Source: Monodelphis domestica
Lineage: Eukaryota; Chordata; Mammalia; Didelphimorphia; Didelphidae
Assembly (NCBI RefSeq): GCF_027887165.1
Contig: NC_077231.1
Span: 186,852,103 to 186,916,102 of the forward strand
Direction: 5' to 3'
DNA: 64,000 nt
Part shown: in pieces, positions 1 to 46,445 of the stretch
Layout: each line of letters opens with the position of its first letter
Numbering within the stretch: the stretch's first letter is position 1
Position numbers and translations under genes: made by a program
The notes under the pieces: generated by a model
Told to the model about the DNA's origin: nothing
The model's input: the letters and a program-made list of their open reading frames with translations, nothing else
The model's database searches: none

Positions 1-28
1 TGATAGAAAGAAGGCAGGAGTTGCAATC

Positions 29-304
29 ATGATATCTGACGATGCCAAAGTACAAATAGACCTGATCAAAAGGGATAGGGAAGGTAAATATATTCTGCTA
101 AAAGGAAGTATAGACAATGAGGAAATATCACTAATCAACATGTATGCACCAAATGGTATAGCATCCAAATTTTTAATAGAGAAACTAGGAGAATTGAAGG
201 AGGAAATAGACAGTAAAACCATATTAGTGGGAGACTTGAACCAACCACTATCAAATTTAGATAAATCAAAACAAAAAATAAACAAGAAAGAGGAAAAGAG
301 GTGA
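29..304 (+). pseudogene. L1 ORF2 endonuclease segment (copy A)
   Basis: This open frame of about 91 residues is part of the APE-type endonuclease of L1 ORF2, the domain that nicks target DNA. The segment VGDLNQPLS matches the family's GDFN-type catalytic block. The frame ends at a TGA at 302-304, and the following part of the protein is read one frame away from 301. A single small indel in the A/G-rich run at about 285-300 explains this. The ATG at 29 is only the first in the frame, not a real start, because the protein begins outside the window. Confidence 0.85.
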
Positions 305-2502
305 ATGAAATCTTAGAAAAATTAGAGTTAATAGACATATGGAGAAAAATAAATAGGGACAAAAAAGAATACACCTTCTTTTCAGCACCACATGGCACAT
401 TCACAAAAATAGATCATACACTAAGTCATAGAAACATGGCATACAAATGCAGAAAAGCAGAAATATTAACTGCAGCCTTTTCAGATCACAAGGCAATTAA
501 AATATTGATCGGCAAGGGTACATGGAGACCCAAATCAAAAATTAATTGGAAATTAAATAACATGATACTCCAAAATCGTATAGTTAGAGAAGAAATCATA
601 GAAACAATTAACAATTTCGTTGAAGAAAATGACAACGGCGAAACATCCTTTCAAACCTTATGGGATGCAGCCAAGGCAGTACTTAGAGGAAAATTCATAT
701 CCCTGAGTGCATATATTAACAAATTAGGGAGGACAGAGACCAAGGAATTGGAAATGCAAATCAAAAAACTTGAGAATGAACAAATTAAAAACCCCCAGAA
801 GAAAACCATACTAGAGATCCTAAAAATTAAGGGAGAAATTACTAAAATAGAAAGTGACAGAACTATTAAGCTAATAAACAAGACTAGAAGCTGGTACTTT
901 GAAAAAACAGACAAAATAGACAAAGTACTGGTTAATTTAATTAAAAAAAGGAAAGAAGAAAGGCAAATTAATAGCATCAAGGATGAAAAGGGGGATCTCA
1001 CCTCCAATGAAGAGGAAATTAAGGCAATCATTAAAAACTACTTTGCCCAACTATATGGCAATAAATATACCAACCTAGGTGATATGGATGAATGTTTACA
1101 AAAATATAAATTGCCTAGACTAACAGAAGAAGAAATATTTTTCTTAAATAATCCCATATCAGAAAAAGAAATCCAACAGGCCATCAAAGAACTTCCTAAG
1201 AAAAAATCCCCAGGGCCTGATGGATTCACCAGCGAATTCTATCAAACATTCAGAAAACAGTTAATCCCAATACTATACAAACTATTTGACATAATAAGCA
1301 AAGAGGGAGTTCTACCAAACTCCTTTTATGACACCAGCATGGTACTGATTCCAAAACCAGGCAGGCCAAAAACAGAGAAAGAAAATTATAGACCAATCTC
1401 CCTAATGAATATAGATGCAAAAATCTTAAATAGGATACTAGCAAAAAGACTCCAGCAAGTGATTAGAAGGGTCATCCACCATGATCAAGTAGGATTTATA
1501 CCAGGGATGCAGGGCTGGTTCAACATTAGGAAAACTATCCACATAATTGACCACATCAACAAGCAAACCAACAAGAACCACATGATTATCTCAATAGATG
1601 CAGAAAAAGCCTTTGATAAAGTACAACACCCATTCCTATTAAAAACACTAGAAAGCATAGGAATAGAAGGGTCATTCCTAAAAATAATAAACAGTATATA
1701 TCTAAAACCATCAGCTAATATCATCTGCAATGGGGATAAACTAAATCCATTCCCATTAAGATCAGGAGTGAAACAAGGATGCCCATTATCACCTCTATTA
1801 TTTGACATTGTATTAGAAACACTAGCAGTAGCAATTAGAGAAGAAAAAGAAATTGAAGGCATCAAAATAGGCAAGGAGGAGACGAAATTATCGCTCTTTG
1901 CAGATGACATGATGGTCTACTTAAAGAATCCTAGAGATTCAACCAAAAAGCTAATCGAAATAATCAACAACTTTAGCAAAGTTGCAGGATACAAAATAAA
2001 CCCACATAAGTCATCAGCATTTCTATATAATTCCAACACAGCTCAGCAGCAAGAACTAGAAAGAGAAATCCCATTCAAAATTACCCAAGACAAAATAAAA
2101 TACTTAGGAATCTATCTCCTGAGACAAACACAGGATCTATATGAACACAACTACGAAACACTTTCCACACAACTAAAACTAGACTTGAACAATTGGAAGA
2201 ACATTAACTGCTCATGGGTAGGACGAGCCAATATAATAAAAATGACCATCCTACCCAAACTCATCTATCTATTTAGTGCCATACCCATGGAACTTCCAAA
2301 AAATTTTTTTACTGATTTAGAAAAAACCATAACAAAGTTCATTTGGAAGAACAAAAGATCAAGGATATCCAGGGAAATAATGAAAAAAAAATACAAAGGA
2401 AGGGGGTCTTGCAGTCCCAGATCTCAGACTATATTACAAAGCAGCGATCATCAAAACAATTTGGTACTGGCTAAGAGACAGAAAGGAGGATCAGTGGAAT
2501 AG
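301..2502 (+). pseudogene. L1 ORF2 reverse transcriptase segment (copy A)
   Basis: This 733-residue open stretch carries the rest of the endonuclease (SDHKAI near residue 61) and the reverse transcriptase. Visible RT blocks are PGPDGF near residue 304, [28 protein letters not shown] near residue 489, and the catalytic FADD near residue 533. The residues expected for a working polymerase are therefore present. From about nt 2395, after a run of A, the frame shifts and the last 35 or so residues are out of register; the true continuation reads in another frame to about 2750. The apparent start at 301 comes from the upstream frameshift. The full protein in this family is about 1,270 residues. 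Confidence 0.92.
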
Positions 2503-2748
2503 ACTGGGGGCAAGCAACCTCAGCAAGACAGTATATGACAAACCCAAAGATCCCAGCTTTTGGGACAAAAATCCACTCTTTCATAAAAACTGCTGGGAAA
2601 ATTGGAGGACAGTGTGGGAAAGATTAGGCTTAGATCAACACCTCACACCCTACACCAAGATAAATTCAAAATGGATGAATGACTTGAACATAAAGAAGGA
2701 AACTATAAGAAAATTAGGCGAACACAGAATAGTATACATGTCAGAGCT

Positions 2749-3609
2749 TTGGGAAGGGAAATATTCAAAACCAAGCAAGAATTAGAAAGAATTACAAAAT
2801 GCAAAATAAATAATCTGGATTACATCAAATTAAAAAGTTTTTGTACAAACAAAACCAATGTAACCAAAATCAGAAGGGTAGCAACAAATTGGGAAACAAT
2901 CTTCATAAAAACCTCTGACAAAGGTTTAATTACTCAAATTTATAAAGAACTAAATCAATTGTCCAAAAAATCAAGCCATTCTCCAATTGACAATTGGGCA
3001 AGGGACATGAACAGGCAATTCTCAGCCAAAGAAATCAAAACTATTAATAAGCACATGAAAAAGTGCTCTACATCTCTTATAATCAGAGAGATGCAAATCA
3101 AAACAACTCTGAGGTATCACCTCACACCTAGCAGATTGGCTAACATGACAGCTATGCAAAGTAATGAATGCTGGAGGGGATGTGGCAAAGTGGGGACATT
3201 AATTCATTGCTGGAGGAGTTGTGAATTGATCCAACCATTCTGGAGGGCAATTTGGAACTATGTCCAAAGGGCGATAAAAGACTGTCTGCCCTTTGATCCA
3301 GCCATAACACTGCTGGGCTTGTACCCCAAAGAGATAATGGACAAAAAGACTTGTACAAGAATATTCATAGCTGCGCTCTTTGTGGTGGCCAAAAATTGGA
3401 AAATGAAGGGATGCCCTTCAATTGGGGAATGGCTGAACAAATTGTGGTATATGTTGGTGATGGAATACTATTGTGCTAAAAGGAATAATAAAGTGGAGGA
3501 ATTCCATGGAGACTGGAACAACCTCAAGGAAGTGATGCAGAGCGAAAGGAGCAGAACCAGGAAAACATTATACACAGAGACTGATACATTGTGGTACAAT
3601 CGAAGGTGA
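2749..3609 (+). pseudogene. L1 ORF2 C-terminal segment (copy A)
   Basis: This is the C-terminal third of L1 ORF2. It includes the cysteine-bearing tail (CWRGCGKVGTLIHCWRSC, near 3171-3225) that is typical of L1 ORF2 C termini. It ends at a TGA at 3607-3609, where the family's ORF2 normally stops (...TLWYNRR). It is in the same frame as the 301-2502 piece but separated from it by a stretch read in another frame. The segment is much more intact than the equivalent one in copies D, F and G. Confidence 0.88.
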
Positions 3610-3995
3610 TGGACTTCTCCATTAGTATCAATGCAATTTCCCTGAACAATCTGCAGGGATCAAAAAAAAATACTACCCACAAGCAGAGGATAAACTGTGG
3701 GAGTAAAAACACCGATGAAAAGCAACTGCTTGACTACAGGGTTGGAGGAGATAAGACTGAGGAGAGACTCTAAATGAACACTATAATGCAAATTCCAACA
3801 ACAGGGAAATGGGTTCGAGTCAAGAACACATGTGATAACCAATGGAATCATGCGTCGGCTATGGGGGGGGGGGAAGGGGAGGGGAGGAAAAGAAAACGAT
3901 CTTTGTTTCCAGTGAATAATGTATGAAAACGACCAAATAAAATAATGTTTTAAAAAAAAAAGAAAATAGTGCCATGAAAGTCAGAATTCACTAGC

Positions 3996-4364
3996 TTGAA
4001 AACAAAGCAAAGAAAGTTAAAGATGAACTACAAAGAAAAAAAAAAACAAAACAAAACATGGGCATCATTCTATAGGAAATTATCCAAGAAAACTACCCCA
4101 ATATTTTTGAACAAGAGAGTAGAGATTGAAAGAATCCACAGATCACCCCCTGTAGTAAATTGCCAATTGACCATGCACAAGAATGTTATAGCAAAGTTCA
4201 AGAAATTCCAGACCAAGGAAAAGATACTACAAACTATTAAAAAGAAACCATTCCGATACCATGGAGCAACAGTTAGGATAACACAGGACCTGGCTGCATC
4301 TACACTGAAGGACCAGAAAAAATGGCTCATGATATTCTGGAAAGCATGGGAACTGGGTCTATAA
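3996..4364 (+). pseudogene. L1 ORF1 C-terminal RNA-binding domain remnant
   Basis: Residues such as RIHR, VIAKFKKFQTKEKILQ and VRITQDLAASTLKDQKKW follow the pattern of the L1 ORF1 RRM and C-terminal domain. The human equivalent has R-T-P, IIVRF, KEKML and RLTVDLSAETL. ORF1 normally makes a trimeric RNA chaperone that coats L1 RNA. Only this end is recognisable, and the coiled-coil part is missing or hidden by the copy A junction. Confidence 0.75.
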
Positions 4365-5054
4365 CTAAGAATCAACTACCTAGCAAAATTGACTATATTC
4401 TTGAAGGGGAAAAGTATGGTCATTTAATAAAATAGAAAACTTCTACACATTCCAAAAGGAAGGGCCTGACTTAAACAGAAAATTTGATGTCAAAACACCG
4501 AACTCATGAGAATCACTAAAAGGTAATTAAGGGGGGAGAAATAACTTTTTTTAAGGGACCAAATTAGTTCAAATGATTTGTATTCCTATAATAAAAGATG
4601 ATATTGGTAACTCTTAAAAATTGTTATCATCAGGGTAGCTAGAAGAAGCATACTTAGCGAGAACAGTGACAAATTGTATAGGATGATAAGTCAAAAAATA
4701 TATAAAAAACTAGGGGTAAAAAAGAGAATAATATTAAGAAATGAAAAAACAGATAAAATGTGGCAAATATGTATTTCATAAAGAAGCTCATGGGGTGGAG
4801 AAAAAGATAATTCTATGGAAGGGTGGAAGAAGTTGGCAACAGGTAATACTTAAATATTACACGTATTGAAATTGACTCAGAGAGGGAAGAACAATCAGAT
4901 CCATTGGGGTAGATAATTATATCTTACCCTGTAGAGAAGTAGAAGGGTAATATATGGGCTGGTGGGGAGGGGAAGAAATACAAAGGAGGGAGATGATGGG
5001 GGGTTGCTTAAAAGACACTATAGTTAGAGAAAAATAAATAAGAAGGGAGGGGGT

Positions 5055-7445
5055 ATGAAGGGGAGTGACATTAAGTTGGGGAAAGTGGGGAGATTGACTA
5101 AAAGTGTAAAGTTGGAGGGGAGGGTAAGAGGGATAAGAGGAAAGGCAGAATCAAAGGAGAAAGTCAAAACAGAGGGGAATACACAGATAGTAATCATAAC
5201 TGTAAATGTGAATGGGATGAACTCACCAATAAAAAGGAAGCAAATAGCAGAATGGGTTAAAAACCAGAACCCTACCATATGTTGTCTACAAGAAACACAC
5301 TTGAAGCAGGTGGACATACACAGGGTAAAAGAGGGTGAAGAAGAATTTACTGGGCCGCACTGAGGCAAATAAGGCAGGAATAGCAATTATGATCTCAGAC
5401 AAAGGTAAAGGAAAAATAGATTTCATAAAAAGAGATAAGGTAATTACACCTTAATGAAAACCAGTATAAATAATGAAGAAATATCAGTACTCAACATATA
5501 TGTACCAAATGGTACAGGATTCAGATTTCTAAAGGAGAAACTAAAGGAGCTGAAGGAGGAAATAGATAATAAAACCATACTAGTGGGGAACCTCAACCTT
5601 CCCTTATCAGATCTAGATAAATTGAACCAAAAATAAAAAAAAAATTAAAAAAGAAGTAAGGGAAGTAAATTAAATTAAAAAAAATAAGAGCTAACAGATA
5701 TCTGGAGAAAAATAAATAGGGGTAAAAAGGAATATACTTTCTTTTCAGTAGCTCATGGCACATATATAAAGATTGGCCATGTACTAGGGCAAAAAACATT
5801 GCAAACAAATGTAGGAAATCAGAAATAAATGCAATTTTTTCAAACCACAATGCAATCAAATCCTAATCAATAAGGGATTGTGGAAAGGCAGATTTAAAAT
5901 TGGAAACTAAATAATCTAATTTTTCAAAACCAGTGGGTGAAAGAATAAATCAAAGAAACAATTACTGATTTCATTGATGAGAATGACAATGAGGGAACAA
6001 CTTATCAAAATCTATGGGATGCAGCCGAAGCAGTATTCAGGGGAAAATGTATATACTTGAGTGCATTAATCAACAAATTAGAGAGAAAAGAGGTCAATAA
6101 ATTGGGTATGCAATTTAAAAAATGAGAAAAAATAAAAAATCCCCAGATAAAAACTAAATTGGAAATCATAAAAATGAAAGGAGAAATTCAAAAAACTGAA
6201 AGTAAAAGAACTATTGAATTAATAAATAAGACTATGAGATGGTACTTTGAAAAAACAAATAAAATAGATAATGTACTGGTTAATCTAATTAAAAAAAGAA
6301 AGAAAATCAAATTAACAGTATTGAAGCTGAAAAAGGCAAACTCACCTCTAATGAACAGGACATTAAGGTAATTATTAAGAACTATTTTGCACAATTATAT
6401 GGCAATAAATATGATAATCTAGGTGAAATGGGTGAATATTTACAAAAATATATAATTTGCCTAGATTAACAAAAGAGGAAATAGAATACTTAAACAATCC
6501 CATCTCAGAAAAAGAAATTGAACAAGCCATCAAGGATCTCCCTAAGAAAAATCCCCAGGGCCAGATGGATTCATAAGTGAAATCTATTAAACATTTAAAA
6601 AACTAATCCCAATTCTCTACAAATTATTTGACAAAATAAGTAATTAAGGAGTTTTAACAAATTCCTTTTATGACACAAATATGGTACTGATTCCAAAGCC
6701 AGGAAAACCAAAAACAGAGAAAGAAAAATAGACGAATCTTCTTAATGAACATAGATGCAAAAATCTTAAATAGAATACTAGGAAAAAGACTCTAGCAAGT
6801 TATCATGAGATTATTCACTATGTTCAATGTAGGATTTATACCAGGAATGCAGAAGTGGTTTAATATTAGGAAAACCATCCATTGACCATATCAACAACCA
6901 AACCAACAGAAATCACATTATTATCTCAATAGATGAAGAAAAATTCTTTGACAAAATACATTAGACATTCCTATTGAAAACACTAGAAAGTATAGGAATA
7001 GATGGGCTTTTCCTTAAAAAAAAAAACACTATATATTTAAAACCATGATTTACAATGGGGACAAGTTAGAAGCCTTCCTAATCAAATCAGGAGTGAAGCA
7101 AGGATGCCCATTATTACCTCTATTATTAATATTGTACTAGAAATGCTAGTAGTAGCAATTATAGAAAAAGAAATCGAAGGGATCAAAATAGGCAATGAGG
7201 AGACTAAACTATCACTCTTTGCAGATAATATGATGGTATACTTAGAGAATCCTAGAGAATCAACTAAAAAGTTAGTATAAACAATCAGTGACTTTAGCAA
7301 AGTTGCAGAATACAAAATAAATCCACATAAATCATCAGCATTTTTATACATTTCCAACACAACTCAGCAGCAAAAGTGAGAAAGAGGAATCCCATTTAAA
7401 ATCACTCTATACAATATAAAATATTTAGGAATCTATTTGCCAAGA
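5055..7445 (+). pseudogene. L1 ORF2 remnant (copy B)
   Basis: The N-terminal endonuclease start is clear: ITVNVNGMNSPIKRKQIA followed by CCLQETHL with the catalytic glutamate, at about 5195-5310. Downstream blocks can be followed in shifting frames: VLNIYVPNG (about 5490), IELINKTMRWYFEKTNKIDNV (about 6200-6270), PGPDGF-like (about 6558), and an RT FAD-type box near 7215. The frame is interrupted many times. The copy is clearly older than copy A. Confidence 0.8.
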
Positions 7446-7450
7446 CAAAC

Positions 7451-8838
7451 ACCATGGGAAAATATTCTAATTACTTAATAATTTAATAAAAATGTAAAAA
7501 AAATAAATTGTTGGAAAAAAAAAACTTTGTATCATTTCTAGGAATTTTTTCATTCTACCTGATAATCTGGAGAGTAGACGACTTTCCTCCAGTCTTTTTG
7601 TCACCTTCTATATTAGAATTAACTCTCGTCACTGGCAGAAACATACAAAAGCATGAGATCTGCAGGTCATTGCAAAATAACCTTCTGTGCTCTGTGTGAA
7701 TATTGAGCTTGTTGGGAGACCTTTAGTGTTCAGTTATTCCTGTTGGTGGCATTTATAGCTAAAGTGTTACCAGGTCCGTTTACCTCTCTAGGAGCTCAAG
7801 AGGAATTATGTACTTCTAATAGGTTGATTATTTCTTAAGATATAATACCAGTTTACCAAGATACCTCTAATTGCCAAAGTCTCAATATGAAGAACAACTT
7901 CTTACCACTAGAAGAATTTTAAACAGAAACCACTTATTTCTATTGATTCTCTGCCTCCTGCTGACATTTCCAATGTCAATTCCTGTGATGACTTAGGACT
8001 CCGTCCCCATTGACTAGCCCCATTCCACATTGATAACACCTTTACCTGATCATCCCTGAGCACTAAGATGAATTCCCACAATTATATTCATATTTGCATT
8101 AAAGATGTGCCTTAAAAGAAAGCCATCCCAAGTAACTGATATATAGTGTGGCCATATAGAACATAACTTCCTCATCATTCTTTGTTTATCCAATATTTTA
8201 TTAATATATAAAATAAAGGGTAGTGAGTAGGCAGTAGGTCTGAGAATGAAGGTAACCTCAGTTCACATTCCCTCATTACATATTAGATTTGTGATCCCAA
8301 GGAAGTCTTTGAATCCTTCCGTAATCCTCAGCAACTCTGACACAGAACAGTTGTCAATCTGTTTAGCAGGGGCCTCTCACTAAGGTTTCACTTTCTGTGG
8401 TTTCAGTTATCTCCAGTCAACTGTAAAGCTGGTCTTGTGGTCTTGCAGCAGTTGGCCCCCAGCTGAAGTCTCTTCTGCTTTCACTTTTAGTTTTTCGTTT
8501 TTTATGGTGGGGTAGGTGGGAGGCTGCAGAGCAGTGCTCCCAGATAACGGAGTGGGGGGGAAAGAGTATGCATATACTTGGTGTCGGGAGGAGTTCAATT
8601 ATATCCATGGTTTCAGCAATCCACTATAGGCTTGGAACATATCCCCTAAGGATATGAACCCTACTCTGTTGAACAAACATGATACTATGTAAAATAATAA
8701 AGTGCTAATAAGAATTGATTAAATTGAAGATGTCATTTTGGGGTCTTGAGAATCTGCCTTGCCTTGGATGGAGGCACCTAACAGAAGATGGAAGTGTACA
8801 GATTAATTAGTAAGAAGAAAAGACACAAAAAGACTTAC
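7451..8838. other. Intronic sequence, no gene seen
   Basis: This is low-copy AT-rich DNA between the L1 cluster and the 37-nt exon at 8839. No coding similarity or clear repeat is seen. The short overlapping frames at 8407-8608 have no family resemblance. The sequence probably lies in the intron after exon 7 of the minus-strand ANKRD26-like gene, since no further exon could be recognised. Confidence 0.5.
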
Positions 8839-42855
<34,017 letters not shown>

Positions 42856-42869
42856 TGTAGTTAGTCGAA

Positions 42870-43260
42870 ATCCAGAACTCCAGATCCTCTCCTCAGCTCT
42901 AAAATCAAAGCGGAAGTCAGAGGCTTAGGCCGCAAGGGCCCAGCAATGAGAACCAATCCAAACCGTAGACAATTGTAGCCCTGGCAACAGGGGCGAAGAA
43001 ATTGAGCATGCGTTTGTCAGACATCCGGGTCACTATGCAAGGGCCCAACGGTAAAGTCACGCAGAAGTGAGTGCGCATGTGCAGGGCCTGTATGCTCCCT
43101 GCGGGTTGGTTCCAAAACACGATTAGGAGGGCCGTTTAAGCAAGGGGCTGCTTCTCTTGCTATAGGTTCTTTCAAGTCTCCCGCTGAAATGGGGCTCGTA
43201 GGGGCGGGCTGGGGCGGGGCAGGACAAAGGTTGGACCACACCTTCTGACCTGCTTATTTG
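42870..43260 (-). promoter_or_regulatory. CpG-rich promoter region of the minus gene
   Basis: A GC- and CpG-rich stretch lies upstream of exon 1. It includes GC boxes (GGGGCGGG at 43201, GGGGCGGGGC at 43211), an NRF1-like TGCGCATGTGCA at 43072-43083, an ETS-type GGAAGT at 42911-42916 between the X-box and the ATG, and the X-box at 42975. No TATA box is visible. This suits a broadly expressed TATA-less promoter. Transcription in the plus direction from the same island is possible but not shown. Confidence 0.7.
42975..42988 (-). promoter_or_regulatory. RFX X-box in the minus-gene promoter
   Basis: On the plus strand the site reads GTAGCC-CT-GGCAAC, an exact fit to the X-box GTNRCC-N(0-3)-RGYAAC. 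It is centred about 125 nt upstream of the ATG at 42855. RFX factors use this palindrome to drive ciliary genes. The paralog has an equally perfect site at the matching position. Confidence 0.75.
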
Positions 43261-44930
43261 TTTACTTTTGTGCTGTGGAGCAGAGAGCTTCTTTTCGCAT
43301 ACTTGGTTTTAATCTTCTGTTGAATGAGCACATGGGACTAGATAATAAATTTCTTCCAGCCCTTCCTTATCCAGAGAGGTCAAAGGCATCCACCCTGAAA
43401 ACGAGTTCCCTGGGGGCCCTGATGGAGACCCCTGGCTACAAGACATCCAAATCTCCCTAGAGATTCTCTGCTCCCCTTCCTTGAATCCAGAAGCGACTTG
43501 TATGGGAGAGAGAGCTTGTCCCTGGAAAGGAGACCAGTCTTCTCCGCCAAGACCTGCCTCATCCTGTGCTCTGCAAACATTCTGATTCGATATTGAGTAA
43601 TTGGCTAAATGCTATAAGCAAACTTTAGGCACCTACTACATACCCGTTATTCTGCTAGATATTAGAGAGACGAAGGTAACGTAAAAGTAGGTAGTCTCAA
43701 GAAGGGTATTGGATTCTCTCTGAGAAACAGTACTCACACCTACATGTATATACACAATATATAGAAAATGAGGAAAAGGTAGTTCTGAGGAGGGCCCTGG
43801 CACAGAGGGTAAGAAAGTTCTATAAGAACTGAGGGCTGAGTTGAAGGAAGTAAGAGTAAGAAATGCATGAAAAGTGGATGGAGCGAATAAACATGTAGAG
43901 GACACATTAGTTAAATATGACAATCAGAATCCAAAAGATGCTGACAGGCTAGGATTAGGTAAATAAGACATTCTATATGCAAAGCTAGTTATATATGTGA
44001 CTATATATGAATTCAGGTAAATAAGATTAAAATTTAATGCCGGTACAAATGCTACCTTTCATGAAAGGAATAAAACTGCTGCTTCTTCACTCTTGTTCTC
44101 TTCCTATGTTTGTTTATCCAAGTAAGTGGGATATTGGTTGCTCAATTAGCATCCCACATACTAGATAGTAATTATTGTGTAAAATATCTGGCTTTTCTAG
44201 TAGAATCTAAGTTTAATTGAAATCAACCATAAATATACATGTATATATATATAGAACTAGTTATATATGCATATAGTTACATATAAAACTATATGCCAGT
44301 TCTATGTATATGTAATTTTATAATTATAAACAGTTATAAACTGCATGTTGTATACATGTACAACTATTTTAGACATTCTATATGCAAAACTAGTTATATA
44401 TGTGACTATATATGAATTATATAGATGTGAACTTCATTAATAAAAGTCAAATATATATCATTTCTCTCCTTTTGGCTTTGATACTCCTATATTAATGGAA
44501 ATCCTATTTTGTTACTCTGACATAGTCACCTATACATACATACAAATATTCATACAAATGCGATTTAGAGCATTTAAAATGTTATATATAGCTATTTAGT
44601 TCTATAAATGTAAACACATATCATTTATATGACATATTTTTTAATATCATTTCCCTCCTTATAGTCATGATGCTTTTTATTGGCAGGGAACAAAATTTTT
44701 ATTCCAAATTTTAGAAAAACAAAGCAGGCATTTCCATATACAAAGAAAAATAGGATTGTGCACAAAAGAAATCACGAATCTGTTTACTTTTTTCATATCT
44801 ACATAATAAATACCATCCACAAATATCCTAGCTCTTTCCTAACCTCTGCCCATTTCAGATGATACGGCCACAGAGATATATAAATTGTCTTTCATGTTTC
44901 ATCCTTCTGTTTGCTTTGTGGAGTTAATGA
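43261..44930. other. Intergenic, no gene seen
   Basis: It contains a MIR-like relic near 43625-43900 ('ggcacctactacatacccgt', 'gagttgaaggaag'). It also contains a 47-bp direct repeat (43967-44013 and 44371-44417) in AT-rich palindromic DNA. Small open frames show no similarity I recognise. Confidence 0.5.
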
Positions 44931-45885
44931 TCACATTTTATTCTTCCAGCATTAACTCTCTGGTTGTGTAGAGCATTCTCCTTGTTCTTCCCTGTTCATA
45001 TTCTCCTCTTGTTCTTTCAAAGGTTTTTTTTTAATCATTATGCTCATTGTTTCTTATGTTGTAGTAGTATTCCATCACAATAATATACCACAATTTTTTT
45101 TTGTCATTCCCCAGTGGATGGGCTTCCCCTCAATTTCCAATTCTTTTGCATCACAAATAGAGCTGCTATAAATATTTTGTAAAATGAGTTCTTTTCTTCT
45201 TTCCCTCATCTCCTTGGGAAATAGACGTAGCAATATTTTACTGGGTCTAAAGCTATATACAGTTTTATAATTATCTGAGTATAATTCCAAATTGCTCTCC
45301 AAAATATTGAATCAGTTCATAGCTCCTCCCATAGTGTGTATCCCATTTTTCCTTACTTTGCTCTTTTTTTAGTTTGATGGATGATATCTCAGAGTTATTT
45401 TGGTTTGCATTTCTCTAATTAGTAGTGATTTAGAGCATTTTTTCATATACCTATACGAGCCTTTGATTTCTTCATCTAAAAATTGTTTATATATTTTGGT
45501 CATTTACCAATTGAGAAATGGCTCTTAGTCTTATAAATTTGGCAAAGCTCTCTAGGTATCTTTGATATGAGATCTCTATATAGGAGGTTTTCTATAAAAT
45601 CTACCTCCCCCATTGTTCTGCTTTCCTTCTAATCTTGGCAGTTTTTGTTTTATTCATTCAAAAAGTGCTCAATTTAGTGTACTCAGAATTATCCATGTTA
45701 CATTTCATAATGCTCTCCATCATTCTCTTATTTATTCAAAATTCATATCTATTAATATCTAATAATGCTGTCATGTTAGCCAATCTGCTAGGTGTGAGGT
45801 GATACCTCAGAGTTGTTTTGATTTGCATCTCTCTGATTATAAGAGATGTAGAGCACTTTTTCATGTGCTTATTAATAGTTTTGAT

Positions 45886-46308
45886 TTATTTGGCTGAGAA
45901 CTGCCTGTTCATGTCCCTTGCCCATTTATCAATTGGAGAATGGCTTGATTTTTTGTACAATTGATTTAGCTCTTTGTCAATTTGAGTAATTAAACCTTTG
46001 TCAGAGGTTTTTATGAAGATTGCTTCCCAATTTGTTGCTTTCCTTCTGATTTTAGTTATATTGGTTTTGTTTGTACAAAAGTGTTTTAATTTGATGTAGT
46101 CGAAATTATTTATTTTACATTTTGTAATTCTTTCTAATTCTTGCTTGGTTTTAAAGTCTTTCCCTTCCCAAAGCTCTGACATGTATACTATTCTGTGTTC
46201 ACCTAATTTACTTATAGTTTCCTTCTTTATGTTCATGTCAGTCACCCATTTTGAATTTATCTTGGTGTAGGGTGTGAGGTGTTGATCTAATCCTAATCTC
46301 TCCCACAT
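45886..46308 (-). pseudogene. L1 ORF2 C-terminal segment (copy E, inverted part)
   Basis: The 140-residue frame WERLGLDQHLTPYTKINSKW..., SELWEGKDFKTKQELERI..., [12 protein letters not shown] matches the copy A C-terminal region closely. It lies on the minus strand because of the 5' inversion. It has no independent start and is not a gene. Confidence 0.85.
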
Positions 46309-46445
46309 TGTCTTCCAGTTTTCTCAGCAGTTTTTATCGAATAGTGTATTTTTGACCCAAAAGCTGGGATTTGGGGGTTTATCATATATTGTCTTTCTGA
46401 AGTCACTTGCCCCAAGTCTATTCCACTGATCCTCCTTTCTGTCTC

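Larger units (their letters stand above)
1..3961 (+). mobile_element. L1 LINE, 3' portion (copy A)
   Basis: This is a marsupial L1 retrotransposon entering from the left edge. It holds the end of the ORF2 endonuclease, the whole reverse transcriptase, the C-terminal segment and a 3' UTR. The UTR ends with AATAAAATAATG and an A-rich tail near 3940-3961. ORF2 reads in long stretches (29-304, 301-2502, 2749-3609) with only a few frame changes, so this is a fairly young copy. The 5' end lies outside the window, so the target duplication cannot be checked. The sequence just after the tail is ORF1 of another L1, which suggests copy A landed inside copy B. Confidence 0.93.
3990..7450 (+). mobile_element. 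L1 LINE, internal portion (copy B, degraded)
   Basis: This older L1 has the same orientation as copy A. It holds the ORF1 C-terminal domain (about 3996-4364), a purine-rich inter-ORF spacer of about 700 bp, then an ORF2 endonuclease and RT remnant from about 5170 to 7445. Many frameshifts and stops break the coding parts. It has no L1 3' end: similarity fades near 7450 inside the segment after the RT core. L1 copies usually lose the 5' end instead, so its 3' part may have been deleted or separated by later events. Confidence 0.85.

Noticed and set aside
7508-7699. Short plus-strand frame after L1 copy B
   Set aside because: Not L1 and not recognised, with no promoter or splice context.
43275-43580. 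Small frames to the right of the promoter island, as a possible divergent gene
   Set aside because: Frames are short and without family similarity. A non-coding divergent transcript is possible but not supported by sequence.
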